Assembly: GCF_042660675.1 (NCBI RefSeq)
Contig: NZ_JBHSUL010000002.1
Span: forward strand, 180,676 to 244,675
Source: Marinilactibacillus sp042660675
GTDB taxonomy: Bacteria > Bacillota > Bacilli > Lactobacillales > Carnobacteriaceae_A
Direction of reading: 5' to 3'
Length of the DNA: 64,000 nucleotides
How positions within the stretch are numbered: the stretch's first letter is position 1; every line of letters starts with the position of its first letter. The notes under the pieces were generated by a model. That model was not told where the DNA came from. It saw only the letters and a program-made list of their open reading frames with translations, and made no database searches. Positions 63,945-64,000 of this stretch are shown here, in pieces. The position numbers and the translations under genes are program-made.

Positions 63945-64000
63945 CTTTGCTTAAATTAGAAAACAAGTGAGTTCTCCTGTAGAATAATAGTCGACCAAAA

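Noticed and set aside
1..64000. CRISPR arrays, tRNA/rRNA genes, insertion sequences, prophage or att sites
   Set aside because: No regular direct repeats with spacers, no cloverleaf or rRNA signature and no transposase or integrase motifs were noticed. This is a reading by eye; tRNAscan-SE and ISfinder runs would settle it.

Overview
This window is low-GC DNA with strong AGGAGG-type ribosome binding sites, occasional TTG/GTG starts, lipobox substrate-binding lipoproteins and an LPXTG wall anchor. Together with a lactate oxidase very like the Aerococcus enzyme, a fused OpuCB-OpuCC transporter and a fused GlnH-GlnP protein, this points to a Gram-positive Lactobacillales, probably Carnobacteriaceae (Marinilactibacillus/Alkalibacterium/Carnobacterium-like). 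The genus is inference. No rRNA, tRNA, CRISPR array, transposase or prophage genes were seen.

Layout. 0-5 kb: a PHP-domain hydrolase, a glutamine-type amino acid ABC transporter, a metallophosphoesterase and a DeoR regulator. 5.2-11.7 kb: an operon divergent from the DeoR gene, with a UgpC-type ATPase, two permeases, a binding lipoprotein, a second PHP hydrolase (CehA/McbA type) and a HAD phosphatase. It looks like import and stepwise hydrolysis of a phosphorylated or esterified small molecule. 11.9-16.2 kb: DUF6440 protein, methyltransferase, lactate oxidase, and a divergent RpiR regulator/Gfo-Idh-MocA oxidoreductase pair. 16.2-19.5 kb: an accessory stretch with stacked hairpins, an ASCH gene cut by an in-frame stop, a GNAT gene, and the decayed end of a toxin-like gene before an intact immunity-like gene. 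19.6-21.7 kb: a T-box leader read as glutamine-specific, in front of an MFS transporter. 21.9-30.8 kb: truA, sbcD-sbcC, class I aldolase, small membrane proteins, an M20 peptidase and a GNAT. 30.9-33.3 kb: an osmoprotectant OpuC-type transporter. 34.2-40.3 kb: an unfamiliar ABC-2 cluster (one permease frameshifted) with a repeat lipoprotein and duplicated two-TM proteins. 40.4-44.2 kb: a membrane-anchored subtilase and an orphan DUF2399 protein. 44.2-53.5 kb: a complete galactan-utilisation locus (ganR, ganS, ganP, ganQ, ganA, ganB). 53.6-60.7 kb: an oligopeptide-type ABC system. 60.9-63.4 kb: an amino acid (cystine-like) ABC transporter. 63.4-63.8 kb: a frameshifted NUDIX gene.

The most unusual locus is 53.6-60.7 kb. 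A T-box leader whose specifier (TGC) and acceptor-pairing bases (TGGA, matching U73) both indicate tRNA-Cys precedes two OppB/OppC-like permeases with very large N-terminal extensions. A 606-residue binding protein follows, whose SBP_bac_5 fold appears circularly permuted: the usual C-terminal lobe lies directly after the lipobox, ahead of the usual N-terminal lobe. A fused OppD-OppF ATPase is divergently transcribed. Together these suggest a cysteine-responsive peptide (for example glutathione or cystinyl-peptide) importer of a distinct architecture.

Genes appear to work in transport-plus-processing modules: wall-anchored galactanase, importer and beta-galactosidase for galactan; importer, PHP hydrolase and HAD phosphatase for the unknown substrate; peptide and amino acid importers under cysteine control. 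Three genes (ASCH, ABC-2 permease, NUDIX) are each broken by a single change, so either local gene decay or base-level assembly error must be considered.
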